Below, one piece after another: positions 1 to 10,793 of a stretch of 64,000 nucleotides of DNA (position 1 is the stretch's first letter; each line of letters starts with the position of its first letter). Location of the stretch: assembly GCA_022702705.1 (NCBI GenBank), contig CM040432.1, positions 48,076,540 to 48,140,539 on the forward strand. Direction: 5' to 3'. The notes under the pieces are model-generated. The model searched no databases and had not been told where the DNA came from. It saw only the letters and a list, made by a program, of their open reading frames with translations. The position numbers and the translations under genes were made by a program. The stretch is from Papilionanthe hookeriana x Papilionanthe teres (Eukaryota > Streptophyta > Magnoliopsida > Asparagales > Orchidaceae).

Positions 1-143
1 GTGATCCTTCGAGTCGAGAAGTCTCGCATAAGACTTTCTTTTCCTTTCCAACTCGAATCGGATTCATTACCTTCTCTACACCTTTGAACATTCCGTTCTA
101 AATAAACAAACCCTCTAATGAATGACTCTTTTAACAAATATAC
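1..143 (+). other. Element A untranslated leader (partial)
   Basis: This aligns with the reverse complement of about 54,980-55,130 in element B, between its PBS and ORF1. No coding signal is visible. The ATG at 144-146 begins a reading frame shared with B. Confidence 0.7.
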
Positions 144-1075
144 ATGAACAAGAATGTGTTCGGACTCTTTTCGATTCCTTTCTTTTCGTCCCGATGAGAA
201 GAAGCATAACTCGGGACCGACAATCGAATCTATCCCGCAAATGGAAGCCCCAAAGCCGATTTTCTCCTTCACCAATGGATCGGACTTCGCCGTTTACAAG
301 GATGAACTGCCCGACAATGGGATCATCCGGTTCGGACAAGGATTCGAGAACACAAATGTCAAGATCGCCGACGTTACCCTCTTCGCGCCGACAAACAAAG
401 TATCCGAAACCGAAAGACCCCCGATGGAGTTCAACCTTAAGTCAACTCAAGAGTTTCCTCCCCGCAAAGGATTCCACTCGAAAGGAGTACCGCCGTCCAT
501 GAAGGACCATTATCTCTACCCCCACTCGGTCTAGTCGTCTCTCGCACCTACCCCGCTCCCGCCAAACCGAAGGGGAAGGAAGTTCAAATTTGTAACGAGC
601 ATGTTACCGTGGAGGGTACGGATTTCCGTGCGAGACCTTCGTTTTCGAAATCGGGTCCGCGCTCGAGGGTTCCACCCCTAACACGGACTCGGAGAAGAAA
701 CAGAGGTAGAAGATTTCCGTGAAGGCCGTAGCCGCCGAAGTCGCTTTCTTAGAAGAAATCCCCGAGTACACACCATTACCCGAATACATACCATCGCTCG
801 AATATACACCCCTTTTGGAAGGAAGTAGATTCCATCCCCTTTCCGCCGCAAATCGACGAGGAAAATGTCCGCAGGATTGCCTCCACATTACCTCGACCCG
901 CATACTATAGCGACAACGAAATAAAAGGGCAAGGATTACACCATTCGCCCGACTACAGACCGTGATCGAGAAGTTAGCAAAGAAAGAAAAATGCCCCAGT
1001 ATCGGAAATTTTAAGAAGGATAGGGCGGGTGCCGCCAAATCCCGTCTCGGGCTACGAGTGGAACCCGCCATCACT
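144..1075 (+). CDS. Element A ORF1-like region upstream of gag, function unknown, frame broken
   Basis: A start at 144 opens a frame beginning MNKN that is shared with the B copy. The segment APKPIFSFTNGSDFAVYKDE and later EFHPLSAA-like and LQTLVEKLA-like segments are conserved in both. The frame is interrupted several times, for example just after codon 10, where B reads TTTCAATTC and A reads TTTTCGATTC. Ogre elements are known for an extra ORF of unknown function before gag, and this fits that position. I recognise no domain. The next ATG (1,098) starts gag. Confidence 0.6.
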
Positions 1076-1097
1076 ACGTGAAGAGCCGAATAAGAAG

Positions 1098-3168
1098 ATG
1101 AAAGCTAGTCCACTCGTTGTTGTTTCGGGTTTACGTATCGTGGAGGATACCACCTTCCAAAGATTCGACCAACGTACCATCCGGTCCTAGCCTTCTATCG
1201 CTAGAAGGATGGTATGGCGTCCCACTACCGACCAATTAAGACCGAAACAACGACTCGAAAAGGAAAGTCTCGTCAGGAGACTCGAGTCCGAAGAAAGTGC
1301 TACCGCAGAGAAAGGGGACTCATGAGAAGGAAACCCGACAATTATCACATGACAACCGCAAGGATACACGGAAAAGACCACTAGAAGATGCTATGGAAAA
1401 GCTAAGAACCGATATTCGACGATTAGCAAGAGAAAGAGAAGAGAAATTCGGAGATGAAGTCGAATCGTCGAGTTCATGGATGATGAATATGCGTAAATTA
1501 ACATGGTTGAAACGCGAGCTTCGTCGGCTTCACAAGGTGCTCCCGCAACCGCGCAGAAGAGAGGAGCCGGAAGTAATGAGGAGGCGGCTTCAAGAGAAAG
1601 ATGATACGATCGCCCAAATGGCAAAAAGGATGGAAGAGATGGCTGTAGCCCTAGCCACTCTACAGAGTCAAGTTCAACCCCAAAGAGAGACACCCCCAGA
1701 GGTCATTCACATCGTAGACGGAGGAAAGGAGATTACATCCGTCAATGGGGATGATCAATTAAAGAAGGATGCAACACAAAGCATGATTCCAGAAAAGGAT
1801 ATCAAGAGCTTGGTGGAACAAAGAAAGTGAGAAGCCTTGGCACAATCAAAGAGCGGGACATCCATTCGGACGGGTAGACCTTACCCTAAAGAATTCGACG
1901 CCGTCCAATATCCGAAAGGCTTTGTACCACCTCTCGTTCAAGACCTTTGATGGAACCGGAAACCCTCGGCAAAGCATGTTGCACATTTTCGTGCCGCTTG
2001 TTGCAATGCCTGCGGAAGTGATGCCTTACTCTTCGGACAATTTGTCGACAGCTCGTCGGAATCGCCTTTGATCGGTATGCGGAATTACCGAACGGTTCGC
2101 GTGAAGACATTTACGTAACTAGAGAACCTCTTCATCAAGCGATTTGCCGGAGCTCAGCACCACATCACTATAGGTGATTTACTGGTAGAGAAGCAGAAAC
2201 CGAACGAAACATTGGTGGACTACATAATTCGATGGAGGAACCTAAGTATGAAGTGTGAGCCGCAGCTACAAGAACAACATGCAGTCGGCATTTTACTAAA
2301 AAGCATCCATGGCCCGATAGCACTTCTCCTCAAGGGATTTACTATTAAGACTTTCGAGAAGTTGTTAAGCAAGGCCGAAAACTTGCAAGAGGAGGCGAAG
2401 CAATTAAGTTTCACCGACAAAACAGAAAAACAGAAGCCCGTGAAAACTTTTGAAAAGAAGTCCGGGATCATTGCAGCAGTCGATAAAGGCAAACAACCGA
2501 TACAAATATCGTCAAACGGCCGCAAAGAACTTCAACGAATTACCGAAGCAACCCCAACCCAGCTATCAGTCATCTCAACAGTATGAACAACCGCCTCGTC
2601 CGCAACGTACGTTAAGGGAGCTTCTGAGCAGGGAGTATCCGTTCAAGAATGAGGCAGTGCCAAAAATGTTCCGCAGTTTGATGAAGACTCCAGATTTCCA
2701 ACTACCAGAGCCTAAGAGACCAGAAGAAGTCGACAAGAAAGGTGATCCCAACTTTTGCCCTTACCACCGAATTCTTGGGCATAAGATAGAAGATTGTATT
2801 ACCTTCAAGAGTTGGCTCAGCGACAATCTTCGGAAAGGGAATATAACGATCCCGAAGGAGTACATGAAGGAACCCAGAAAGGAGGTTCCGTCAATGTCAT
2901 CTCGACGGATTTCATTGTTCCGATAGATCCCTATGCGACGAATGATGGATGGAGTACCGCTTGGACAAAGTCTTCGAAGAAGATTTTGGATCACATCCAA
3001 ACCGCTTCAGTGCAAGCCTCAATTCAGAGTTCGAAACCTGTCAAGTCGACACTATCACTTGAGATAGAAGGACCACCTCAACAAGAGACGACCGAAGAAA
3101 AGAAGAAAATCGACGAAGAAGAGAAGACCGAGGCTCCTAAGGCTGGACTAGGGGCTCGCTTATCCTAG
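1098..3168 (+). CDS. gag: Element A gag polyprotein (frame-interrupted)
   Basis: ATG 1,098 to the stop near 3,168 spans 2,071 bp, the same span as in B (51,963-54,033). The N-terminal third is charged and predicted coiled coil (EDAMEKLRTDIRRLAREREE, then QMAKRMEEMAVALATLQSQV, about 1,390-1,690). The middle (about 1,900-2,420) is the retrotransposon Gag capsid-type region, with the WRNLSMKC and LLKSIHGPIALLL segments. A proline/glutamine-rich linker (about 2,530-2,610) leads to a knuckle-like motif, CPYHRILGHKIEDC (about 2,757-2,800), typical of Tat/Ogre Gag. The tail is acidic (KKIDEEEKTEAPK). Frame changes occur near 1,830-2,210 and 2,580. Gag packages element RNA into virus-like particles. 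Confidence 0.85.
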
Positions 3169-3792
3169 GATAGTTGTTTTCTTTTCGGGGAGAAATCCCT
3201 CGAACCTCCGACTCGTATGATTATCTCGCTCACTCCGGTGGGATCTTATAATGATAAGGGTTATGGCGTTGGCTACGTTTTCGACCGTTTCTAACGATTA
3301 CGTAACTAGCGTCAATCAACCTAATCCGGACGTAGATTCCGATACAAATGACAATTCTCAAATCATACACAAACTCGACGATCACAATGACAAAGAAGAC
3401 ATCCACCAAGGAGGCTACGAGAGTTCAACAAGCAACGAATCTATTTGCGAGTTTCGGGAGCTCCGATCACAATAGAGTTAGAGCCTTCGTACTCCGAAGC
3501 TAATCCGAAGAACCTGTCATTCCGATTCGAAAGAGACACCAACAAACTCAATACTAGATTCGAAGAAATCACGAAGTCAACTTAAGAAGTGGAAGAGTTC
3601 TACCTCCGAGAATGGGTCCGAAGGACAAAGGAAAGCGGTGGTTGTTCGAGAAGAACCAACCCTAGCAGAAGAAATACCCATTCGGGGAGAAAACGAGACA
3701 CATGAAAATAAAGTGGACTACAACGTGCTAGCCCATCTTAGGAAACTACGGCCAAACTGAGCATCTACGACGCTCTCATCTTATCAAAGGAG
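3169..3792 (+). other. gag-protease spacer / N-terminal pol region of element A
   Basis: An ATG at 3,217 opens a frame (MIRVMALATF / DNDKEDIHQGGYESSTSNES) that is conserved in B from about 51,915 on the - strand. It probably starts the pol frame or a linker. It is acidic and low in complexity with no recognisable domain. The stretch 3,480-3,790 holds only broken frames. Confidence 0.5.
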
Positions 3793-4420
3793 ATGAGAGA
3801 AGCTCTGATCAAGGCCTTACTTGATCCAGAAATTTGCTTAGCTCAAATGGCCAGAGATTCCTTAGATGAGGTTTGTTCATTAAAGGAACAGCGAGGTATC
3901 ACATTCACGGATAATGACTTACTACTTGGGACAGCTGGACCACAACGCGACCGTTGTACATTTCAGCTTACAATCGGGAAGTTTACACTCTCCGCAGTAT
4001 TGGTGGATCCAGGAGCATCAATCAATATAATGAATATTCGAACGCTAGCATACTTGGAAATTGATGCTCGCGAACTCGAAGCGGACAAAATGTTATTAAG
4101 AGGATTCAACCGTAAAAGGAGAAAGAGCCCTCTGATCAATAACACCGCTAATGAAGACCGGTGACTTGGCAAAGACAACCGCGAAATTTCACATAATTGA
4201 TTCGAAACGTCGTTCAACGCTCTACTTGGGCCAACCATGGATACATGAAAACCGGATGGTACCATCATCCCTACATCAGTGCATCCAATACTACGATGGA
4301 GGGAACAGTGCATCAAAGGTGACTTACAACCATTCTCCGTACATGAAATTGGAATCCATGAAGATGCAGCTTATTACGCACCCCCGAAGAAAACAATCTT
4401 CTCCAGAGATACCATAACAA
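3793..4420 (+). CDS. pol: Element A aspartic protease domain
   Basis: The catalytic motif VLVDPGASINIMN (about 4,000-4,040) is the D-x-G-A-S active site of retropepsin-like proteases of plant Ty3/gypsy elements. Downstream, STLYLGQPWIHENRMVPSS (about 4,210-4,270) matches the conserved C-terminal part, where other members have LGRPWLH. The B copy (50,528-51,244) reads through the same stretch in one frame, so the frame change here near 4,140 is specific to A. It would cleave the Gag-Pol precursor. Confidence 0.87.
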
Positions 4421-5267
4421 ATGAAGCAAAGGAAATTTGGGACGATGAAGAACCTGAAGTTCTAGTCCAACAGTCACTCACCACTCCCTTACGGCGAGAT
4501 GGTGAAGGTTTCTCCACAACTCGCATCCGAGGTCGAGGCCGGGGACGAGGTCGTGGCAGAGACGTTAGGACGATTGGACAGAGGAAACTAGCCATCAATG
4601 TCGATTGGGAAGATAGTTCCGAAGAAGAAAAAGAAATCAAGCAAGAAGCAACGATAATAAGTCGGAAGAAGCCGCAATTCAAGATCTCTCTCGAAGATAA
4701 AAAGAACGAGGAATATAAATCGATGTACGAGAAGATTAACCACTATGTACATACTATGACCCTGACCCCGATCCATTCTAATAAGATCGAGGGTATGGTG
4801 GTCAAAGAGGTACGTAGCGGCGTACAAAGCCCATCAAATTCTACCGTGGTGCTCCTTCCTCCAAAACCGAAAACAATGTACAATTTGAAGATGCTACTTC
4901 ATCGAATTAATGGAATTACCTTTCGAGTGGTACTCTCCCCGTGTTCAAAATTTAATTCAGCCGTGGTTTCTTACCTCGACAATGGACAAAAGGTCAATCA
5001 CAACATTTTGAAAATTTATGGAATAACTCCGTCGTCCACCCAATTCAAAGCATGGTCTCGGATTCGTCACGATAGGATCAGCTGACGATACCGAATTTTG
5101 CTTGGTTGTCACTTGCGAGTCTAATGAAAACTCGCATGGAAGCTACGAAGAACTTGAAGATTTACAAATTGGAGATGCTCCACCGTAATTCGAAGAAGAG
5201 ATTAAATCTACAATAGATGAGTTAACTGAAGTTAACTTAGGTACTAGTCGAAGAACCTGACCTACCT
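4421..5267 (+). CDS. pol: Element A protease-RT linker with an Arg-Gly repeat
   Basis: An open frame of 268 codons (4,279-5,085) bridges protease and RT. It contains RGRGRGRGRGRD (about 4,525-4,563), an Arg-Gly tract of the kind that binds RNA. It then has a charged stretch and a conserved block (YEKINHYVHTMTLTPIHSNK) found in both A and B. Ogre elements are reported to carry an intron between protease and RT. I could not place splice sites with confidence here. No enzymatic domain is recognised. Confidence 0.6.
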
Positions 5268-6235
5268 TTGTTAGTCTCCTTACTCAATAAAGAAGACTCC
5301 GAAGAGATAATCAAGTTATTAATGGAATTTAAAGACCGTTTTGCTTGGAGCTACGATGAGATGCTGGGATTAGCTCCGGAGGTCGCGATCCATAAGCTAG
5401 GAGTGGATCCCGCTTCGTCCCGCAAGACAAGGTCCCGTAAGAATGCGTCTAGAAATCGAACAACAAGTCATAGCCGAAGTTAAAAAGCTAATAGACGCTA
5501 AATTTATCCGCGAAGAACAATACCCGACTTAGCTAGCCAATGTGGTACCGATCAAGAAGAAGAATGGTCGGATCGTAATTTGTGTGGATTTCAGAGATTT
5601 AAACAAGGCATGTCCGAAAGATGAATTCTCTCTACCGATCCCGGAATTAATGATCGACATTGCTTCAACACATGAAATATTCTCATTCATGGATGGATCT
5701 TCAGGATACAACCAGATAAAAATGGCTCCAGAAGATGAAAAGCTTACAAAGATTCGAAACGCCGATCGGAGTATATTGCTACACAAAGGATGCCATTCGG
5801 ATCGAAGAACGTAGGAGCAACATACCGGAGAGCAATGACAAGAATTTTTGATGATCTCATCCACAATCAAGTCGAATGCTACGTGGACGATGTGGTCATC
5901 AAAAGCAAAGTAAAGGACAACCACCTATATGATTTGAGAATTTTTTTCGAACGATTAAGACAATTTAACCTTAAAATGAATCCCTTAAAATGCGCCTTCG
6001 GCGTCACCTCCGGGAAATTCTTAGGATTCGTTGTCCGACATCGTGGAATTAAAATCGATCCGGAAAAGATAAAAGCCATCTTAGAAATGCCGCCTCCCAA
6101 AACCTTAAAACAAATACGATCTTTTCAAGGGAAGCCGGCATATCTTCGACGCTTTATCTCGAACTTGTCGTGTAGGTGTCACTTTCTCGGCACTAGTTAA
6201 AAAGGACGCCAAATTTATTTGGGAAGAAAAATGCC
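5268..6235 (+). CDS. pol: Element A reverse transcriptase (frame-interrupted)
   Basis: The approach region RFAWSYDEMLGLAPEVAIHKL (5,337-5,400) is the usual lead-in to plant Ty3/gypsy RT. Core motifs follow: VCVDFRDLNKACPKDEF-type (about 5,580-5,625), FMDGSSGYNQIKMAPED (about 5,692-5,740), MPFGSKNVGATYRRAM (from 5,790) and the catalytic YVDDVVIKSK (about 5,880-5,910). The thumb region is FLGFVVRHRGI. Frame breaks fall near 5,460, 5,530 (in-frame TAG), 5,760 and 6,170. It synthesises element cDNA primed by a tRNA. Confidence 0.92.
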
Positions 6236-6560
6236 GAAGGCCTTCGAGGACATTAAACAATATTTAATGACACCTCCCGTCTTAGCAGCCCCGGCCTCGT
6301 GTGACCGTCGATACTTTATACCGCGGCTTTAGACGACTCTCTCGGAGCCCCGTTAGCCTAGTGTCAATGATGAGGGTAAAGAAAATGCTCTTTACTACCT
6401 AAGCCGTCGTTTACTTCCGACGGAAATAAGGTATCCCGCAATCGAAAAGCATTGTTTGGCCCCGATCTTCGCCGCTCAAAAGCTCGTGCACTACATGCTT
6501 TCTCATAAGGTCAACTTCGATTTCGAAATTTAATCCATTGCAATACTTGATGACCCGTCC
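6236..6560 (+). CDS. pol: Element A first (retroviral-type) RNase H, degenerate
   Basis: The segment LYYLSRRLLPTEIRYPAIEKH (about 6,388-6,450) with AAQKLVHYMLSHKV is the C-terminal part of the gypsy-type RNase H. In B the start reads LILYTAALDDSLGA, so the first catalytic Asp of the usual DAS motif is replaced (TAA). In Tat elements this domain is known to have lost activity and to be backed up by a second RNase H, which follows here. Confidence 0.72.
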
Positions 6561-6749
6561 GACGCTTTCCGGCGGACTTGCCGATGGTCAATGATATTAT
6601 CGCAATTCGATATAACTTTCGTGCCTCTCCGTGCCGTAAAGGACAAGTCCTAGCAGACTTCCTCGCAAAGACACCCTTTGCGGCGAGTCGCCTCTCAATG
6701 ACGACTTGCCGGATGAACAAATAATGAGCTTAGAAGAGCCCCGATGATC

Positions 6750-7190
6750 GACGTTGGGAATTGTATTTCGACGGAGCATCTTCAGCACAAAAAGACGAAG
6801 AATCGCAAGTGATAGTGCCCGGTAAGGGAGGGATCGGATTAATCTTTATAACACCGGAGCAGGGGATGTTAAGATACTCCTATCACCTGACAGAGCCGTG
6901 TACAAACAACGAAGCAGAATACGAAGCCCTCATAACAGGATTGGAATTAACTATTCAAATGGGGATAACAAACATCAACATCTACGGGGATTCGCAGTTA
7001 ATCATTCAACGGATCGCCGGACAGTACATAATTTTAAAACCAAGACTCGAGCAAGTATTTCCAAGATGCCATACAGCTTCTTGGAACAAATTCTGAATGT
7101 GACAATCTACAAAATTCCTGTAAAAGAAAACGCTTTAACAGATGCGTTAGCTCGCCTCGCAAAAGAATTTGCCTCGCTCGCAAGATGAAT
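6750..7190 (+). CDS. pol: Element A second, archaeal-type RNase H (aRH)
   Basis: The frame from 6,761 reads YFDGASS (first Asp), then GIGLIFITPEQG, CTNNEAEYEALITGLEL (catalytic Glu) and IYGDSQLIIQRIAGQ (second Asp). It ends in NALTDALARLAKE (final Asp region, about 7,130-7,165) after a frame change near 7,090. This is the plant/archaeal-like RNase H that marks the Tat/Ogre lineage. It lies between RH and INT and would remove RNA during reverse transcription. Confidence 0.9.
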
Positions 7191-8640
7191 CGATGGAAGT
7201 GTCGGCTCACTGGACGTCGAGTCCTATCACGACTCGACATAGTACACAATACACAAATCGAAAAGGAAAAAGGATCAATTACAGCAAGTGACGTAAAACA
7301 CGTAAGATCGGCGACGACCATTATCGTACTACCCGCAAACAGAAAACTACCGGACGATAGGTCGTTAGCCCATCGGATCAAGAAAAGAACTCGTCCTACG
7401 CATTAATAAACGATACGTTATACGTAAGGTCTTTTAATCAAATGTGGCTAAGATGCCTAAGCGGGTCCGAGGCCCGTGAAATTGTTAAAGAGGTGCATTC
7501 GAGACTCGTGGCGCTCACCAGCCGAGTCCGAAGATGAAAATGAAAACTAAAAGACTAGGGTACTACTCGGCCCTCGATGATGACCGACCGCATGAAAGTC
7601 GCCAAGAGCCGTCACCAATGCCAAGTGCACGGAGTGGTTCTACACCAACCTCCAAATGTGCTACATCCGACAATTGCGTCGCGGCCATTTCGAATGTCAG
7701 GGCACGGATATAGTGGGTTCGATAGAACCACCATCTTCAAAAGGACATCGCTTCATTCTTGCGGCTACAGATTACTTTTCCAAGTGCGCGAGGCAGCTCC
7801 ACTCGGAGAAGTGAAAGCACATCACGTGCTACGATTTTTCAAGAACCAAGTTATCTACCGTTTCGGAGTGCCATGCGGGATCATCTCGTATAATGGGTCC
7901 GCATTCGAAGCACACAAATCAACAATTTTGTCGGAGACAAGGAATCGACCTGCGCTATTCAATAATTTACTACCCAAGAGCAAACGGCCCTGTCGAGGCT
8001 TTTAATAATACTCTCGTTCAAATCTTAAAGAAAACCTTGGACGATAATAAGAGAAATTGGCACGAGAAGTTATTAGAAGCCTTATGGGCCTACCGGACAA
8101 CCTTCGTAACTCCTACTCAAGCTACACCTTACGCTCCGGTATATGGGTCCGAGGCGAATGTTACCTTTAGAGGTCCAAACTTCCTTCACTTAGGATTGCA
8201 GTTGCAAACAAAATCACGACGAAGAGAATGCCAAATTACGACTAGAAGAATTGGAAAGCCCGGAAGGGAAAAGACTTGCAGCAGCATCGAATTTAGAACT
8301 ATACCAAGCTAAGATGGTTCAAGCCCATGACAGATCGGTCCGCCCAAGAACCTTTAAAGTTGGTGACTTAGTTCTCGTTCTCAAGAGACCTATCCTCGCA
8401 CACCGCAAGATAGGAGGAAAATTTGAACCCACTGGGAAGGACCGTTTCGTGGTCGAGGCGGCTTACTCGGGAGGCTCCTACCGACCTAGTGAATCGCCAA
8501 GGAGAACGACATATGCTTCCGATCAACGGACGATACTTGAAGAAGTATTACGCTACCCGATGTTTCGAAGGAATGAATTTTTCATCCCTAGAAGCACGGG
8601 TGAAGTAATTACTTATGACTGGGTCCGAACCCAAAAATAA
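7191..8640 (+). CDS. pol: Element A integrase (frame-interrupted)
   Basis: The N-terminal region has the HHCC-type zinc segment in pieces (EVHS..., CHQCQVHG-type at about 7,490-7,635). The catalytic core includes GHRFILAATDYF-like (about 7,740-7,780) and YYPRANGPVEAFNNTL with the catalytic Glu (7,965-8,010). LLEALWAYRTTFVTPTQATPY follows. The C-terminal part has RTFKVGDLVLVLKRPILAHR and KFEPTGKDRFVVE, the GPF-like module. The frame ends with TAA at 8,638-8,640. At least four frame changes are present. It inserts cDNA into the host genome. Confidence 0.9.
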
Positions 8641-8873
8641 TAAAAAATGTGCTAAAATAAATAAAATCATGATAATAAAGTTTTTCTTGTTTTCTCTTCC
8701 AAATCAAAATCTCTTTCCTGATCTTTTCCCACTTCATCCCTGTTGAATTCGAAAAAAAGGTACAAAAGTAATAATAAAAAAAAAGAAGAAAACTCTGTCT
8801 TTAATAAACATTTTCTTAATGTTCTTGTTCTTAGTACGACCCACGATCCTTTTCCTCGTCTTTTCACAGGGAA
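8641..8873 (+). other. A-rich spacer with a candidate intron upstream of the AlkB-like ORF
   Basis: A/T-rich spacer after integrase. A possible donor (AG|GTACAAAAG, GT at 8,760-8,761) and an acceptor with a pyrimidine-rich run (CGTCTTTTCACAG, AG at 8,868-8,869) would define a 110 bp intron ending five bases before the ATG at 8,874. Splicing is inferred only. Confidence 0.4.
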
Positions 8874-10463
8874 ATGTCGAACGGCGGTTGGTCCCGAACT
8901 TTAGAAATGGCGTAAGCCTTGCACTCGATGAAAAGAGGGTGAAAGATGGAGCGATAATAGAGATTTACTCGGACTTCGCACCGACAGACTCCGCAATACG
9001 AGGAAAGTGACTGGGTCCCAATCGACCGAGAGGAACCGCCCGCCGACAAGAATGAAAGTGGGTGGCCCAAGCCACCAATCCAAAGAAGAAGAAAAGAAAA
9101 ACAAACACTGAAGAAGACAAGAGAATCAAATCTGTAGTCGCTACAGCAGAGGGCAGGCTTGTCAGCGCCGCGCCCACATAAATTCAGGAAGTACGAAGAG
9201 CTACTCTCACAGCAACTCAGCGAAGAAACAAAAATCGCCGTATCCGCAAGATGTTAACCAAACTAGCAGCGGACCAGCGCGACGAGGCAGTTGCTACTGC
9301 CAGTGCATATACTTCAAGGATACCGGTTCGCCAGGAACCTGAAGAAAGGAGGCCAGCTCCGAGGATAACAGAAGAGACCAGGGAAATCTCGAGAAGATCG
9401 GAAGAAGGAAGGCTACCACGCCACCGCATAAAGTCACCGTAATGCATAACCTTGTTGCGGGAGCAACCCCGGAGGACGTCCCGACGGAGACCATCCCCGA
9501 GGAGCCGAGGTATGCGAGGAGAACGCGAAGGATTGAGCCATATATCCCACAAGTATGTCACTATGCCTCGCCATTTGCAGATTATTCCGAATACGAGCTA
9601 GAAAGAATGCAGAAAATCGAGAAGAAAACTTTTGAATACTTTGAGAGAATCAGAGGCAGGAGGATCAATATACTATAAGGCCTCGAGCTACATACAGACG
9701 TGTTCTCAGAATACGAACAACAACAAATCGTGGACCGCATCCGAGATTCGAAAAGAATGGGTCGAGCGGTGCCGCCTAAGAGAAAACACTTACTCGTAAC
9801 CCCGGAGATGGATGCCGGGGAAAGGGAGAATTACAATACAATGTGGATGCCGCTACAACTTCGCAGAAGACGAGAAGGGAAACCCACCGGGGATACTCCG
9901 TCATGGCCGAGTGGATCCAATGCCATTAGTCATCGAAAGGATGGTAAAAAGAATGATAGCATGGAGGGTACTCGCAGCAGATTGCATACCCAACAGCTTG
10001 CATCATTAACATTTACAAGAAGGGTGACCGCATACCCCCGCACATAGATCACCACGATTTTGTCGGACCTTTCGCACGGTTTCTTTTCGAACGAGTGTAA
10101 TATCATGTTCGGATCCGACCTCCGGATAACGAGCCCAGTGTGAGTTCCGAGGGCCGAGAAAGATACCATTACGGTAGGTTCCGTCATGATACTAAAGGGC
10201 AACGGAGCGGATGTCGCTAAACATTGCATACCGGAGTACCAATGAAGTGGATCTCAGCTACTTTTAGAAGGATGGATGACAGGAAAGCACCTTACCACTT
10301 CCGACCGTACCCGGAGCTAGAGAGTCTCCGGCCTTACGAAGCTGTGAGTTACATGGAAAATATCACACCTCCAACGTACATCCATACGGCATCCTTGCAC
10401 AAGGATGGCTTGGAAGGTGATGTTATCGACCATGTACCTCACTATTCGTACATGGATTTTTAA
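8874..10463 (+). CDS. AlkB-like (ALKBH9/ALKBH10-type) 2-oxoglutarate/Fe(II) dioxygenase ORF carried by element A, frame-interrupted
   Basis: About 530 codons, close to plant ALKBH9B/10B length. ATG 8,874 was chosen because it follows the candidate acceptor. The N-terminal part is charged, with a basic cluster (RRRKEKQTLKKTR, about 9,080-9,120). From about 9,640 the translation follows plant ALKBH9/10: GLELHTDVFSEYEQQQIVD, then WMPGKGRITIQCGCRYNFA, EKGNPPGIL and ADCIPNS. Next come PPHIDHHDF (HxD iron ligands, His 10,041, Asp 10,047), ECNIMFGSDLRI, KGNGADVAKHC (distal His, 10,222) and WISATFRRMDD. The family's R-x5-R 2-oxoglutarate clamp reads W-x5-R here (10,248 and 10,266). Stops lie at 9,676 and 9,797, with frame changes near 9,998, 10,073, 10,088, 10,150 and 10,233. 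These family members demethylate m6A in RNA; activity of this copy is unknown. It is absent from element B. Confidence 0.85.
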
Positions 10464-10793
10464 TGCATACCTTTTTGGATGGATCGACAAAGATCATACA
10501 TGATCCGTTTCGAGTCTATATGGATTGTATGAGATGTATTCCGCATCGAGTTGTATGATGTATCTTCAGCATGATTGAAATGAAAGTGACCATGTCACAT
10601 TTTGGCCTTCACCTCTTTTGTGCAAGTTGACTGAGAAACGCCATTAAAGTTAAATGAACTTTGAACAAAGAACAGAAAAGAAACAAAAAGAATAAAAGAA
10701 AACTTTCCTTGAAAATCTAAAAAATAATAAACTCCAAATTCACGATAAAATAAAATTTGAATCGTTAAAGGACAAACAAAATGACCACAAATT
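10464..10793 (+). other. A-rich spacer, element A 3' region
   Basis: Noncoding and A-rich from about 10,660. The end (about 10,715-10,790) aligns with the reverse complement of about 46,400-46,490 in B, marking where the two copies become collinear again after the AlkB-like cassette. Nothing else is seen. Confidence 0.6.

Noticed and set aside
8874..10463. An ordinary host ALKBH gene lying between two elements
   Set aside because: It lies inside element A, between the integrase stop and the element's own 3' repeats and LTR, with collinear A/B sequence on both sides and no introns of a host gene visible.
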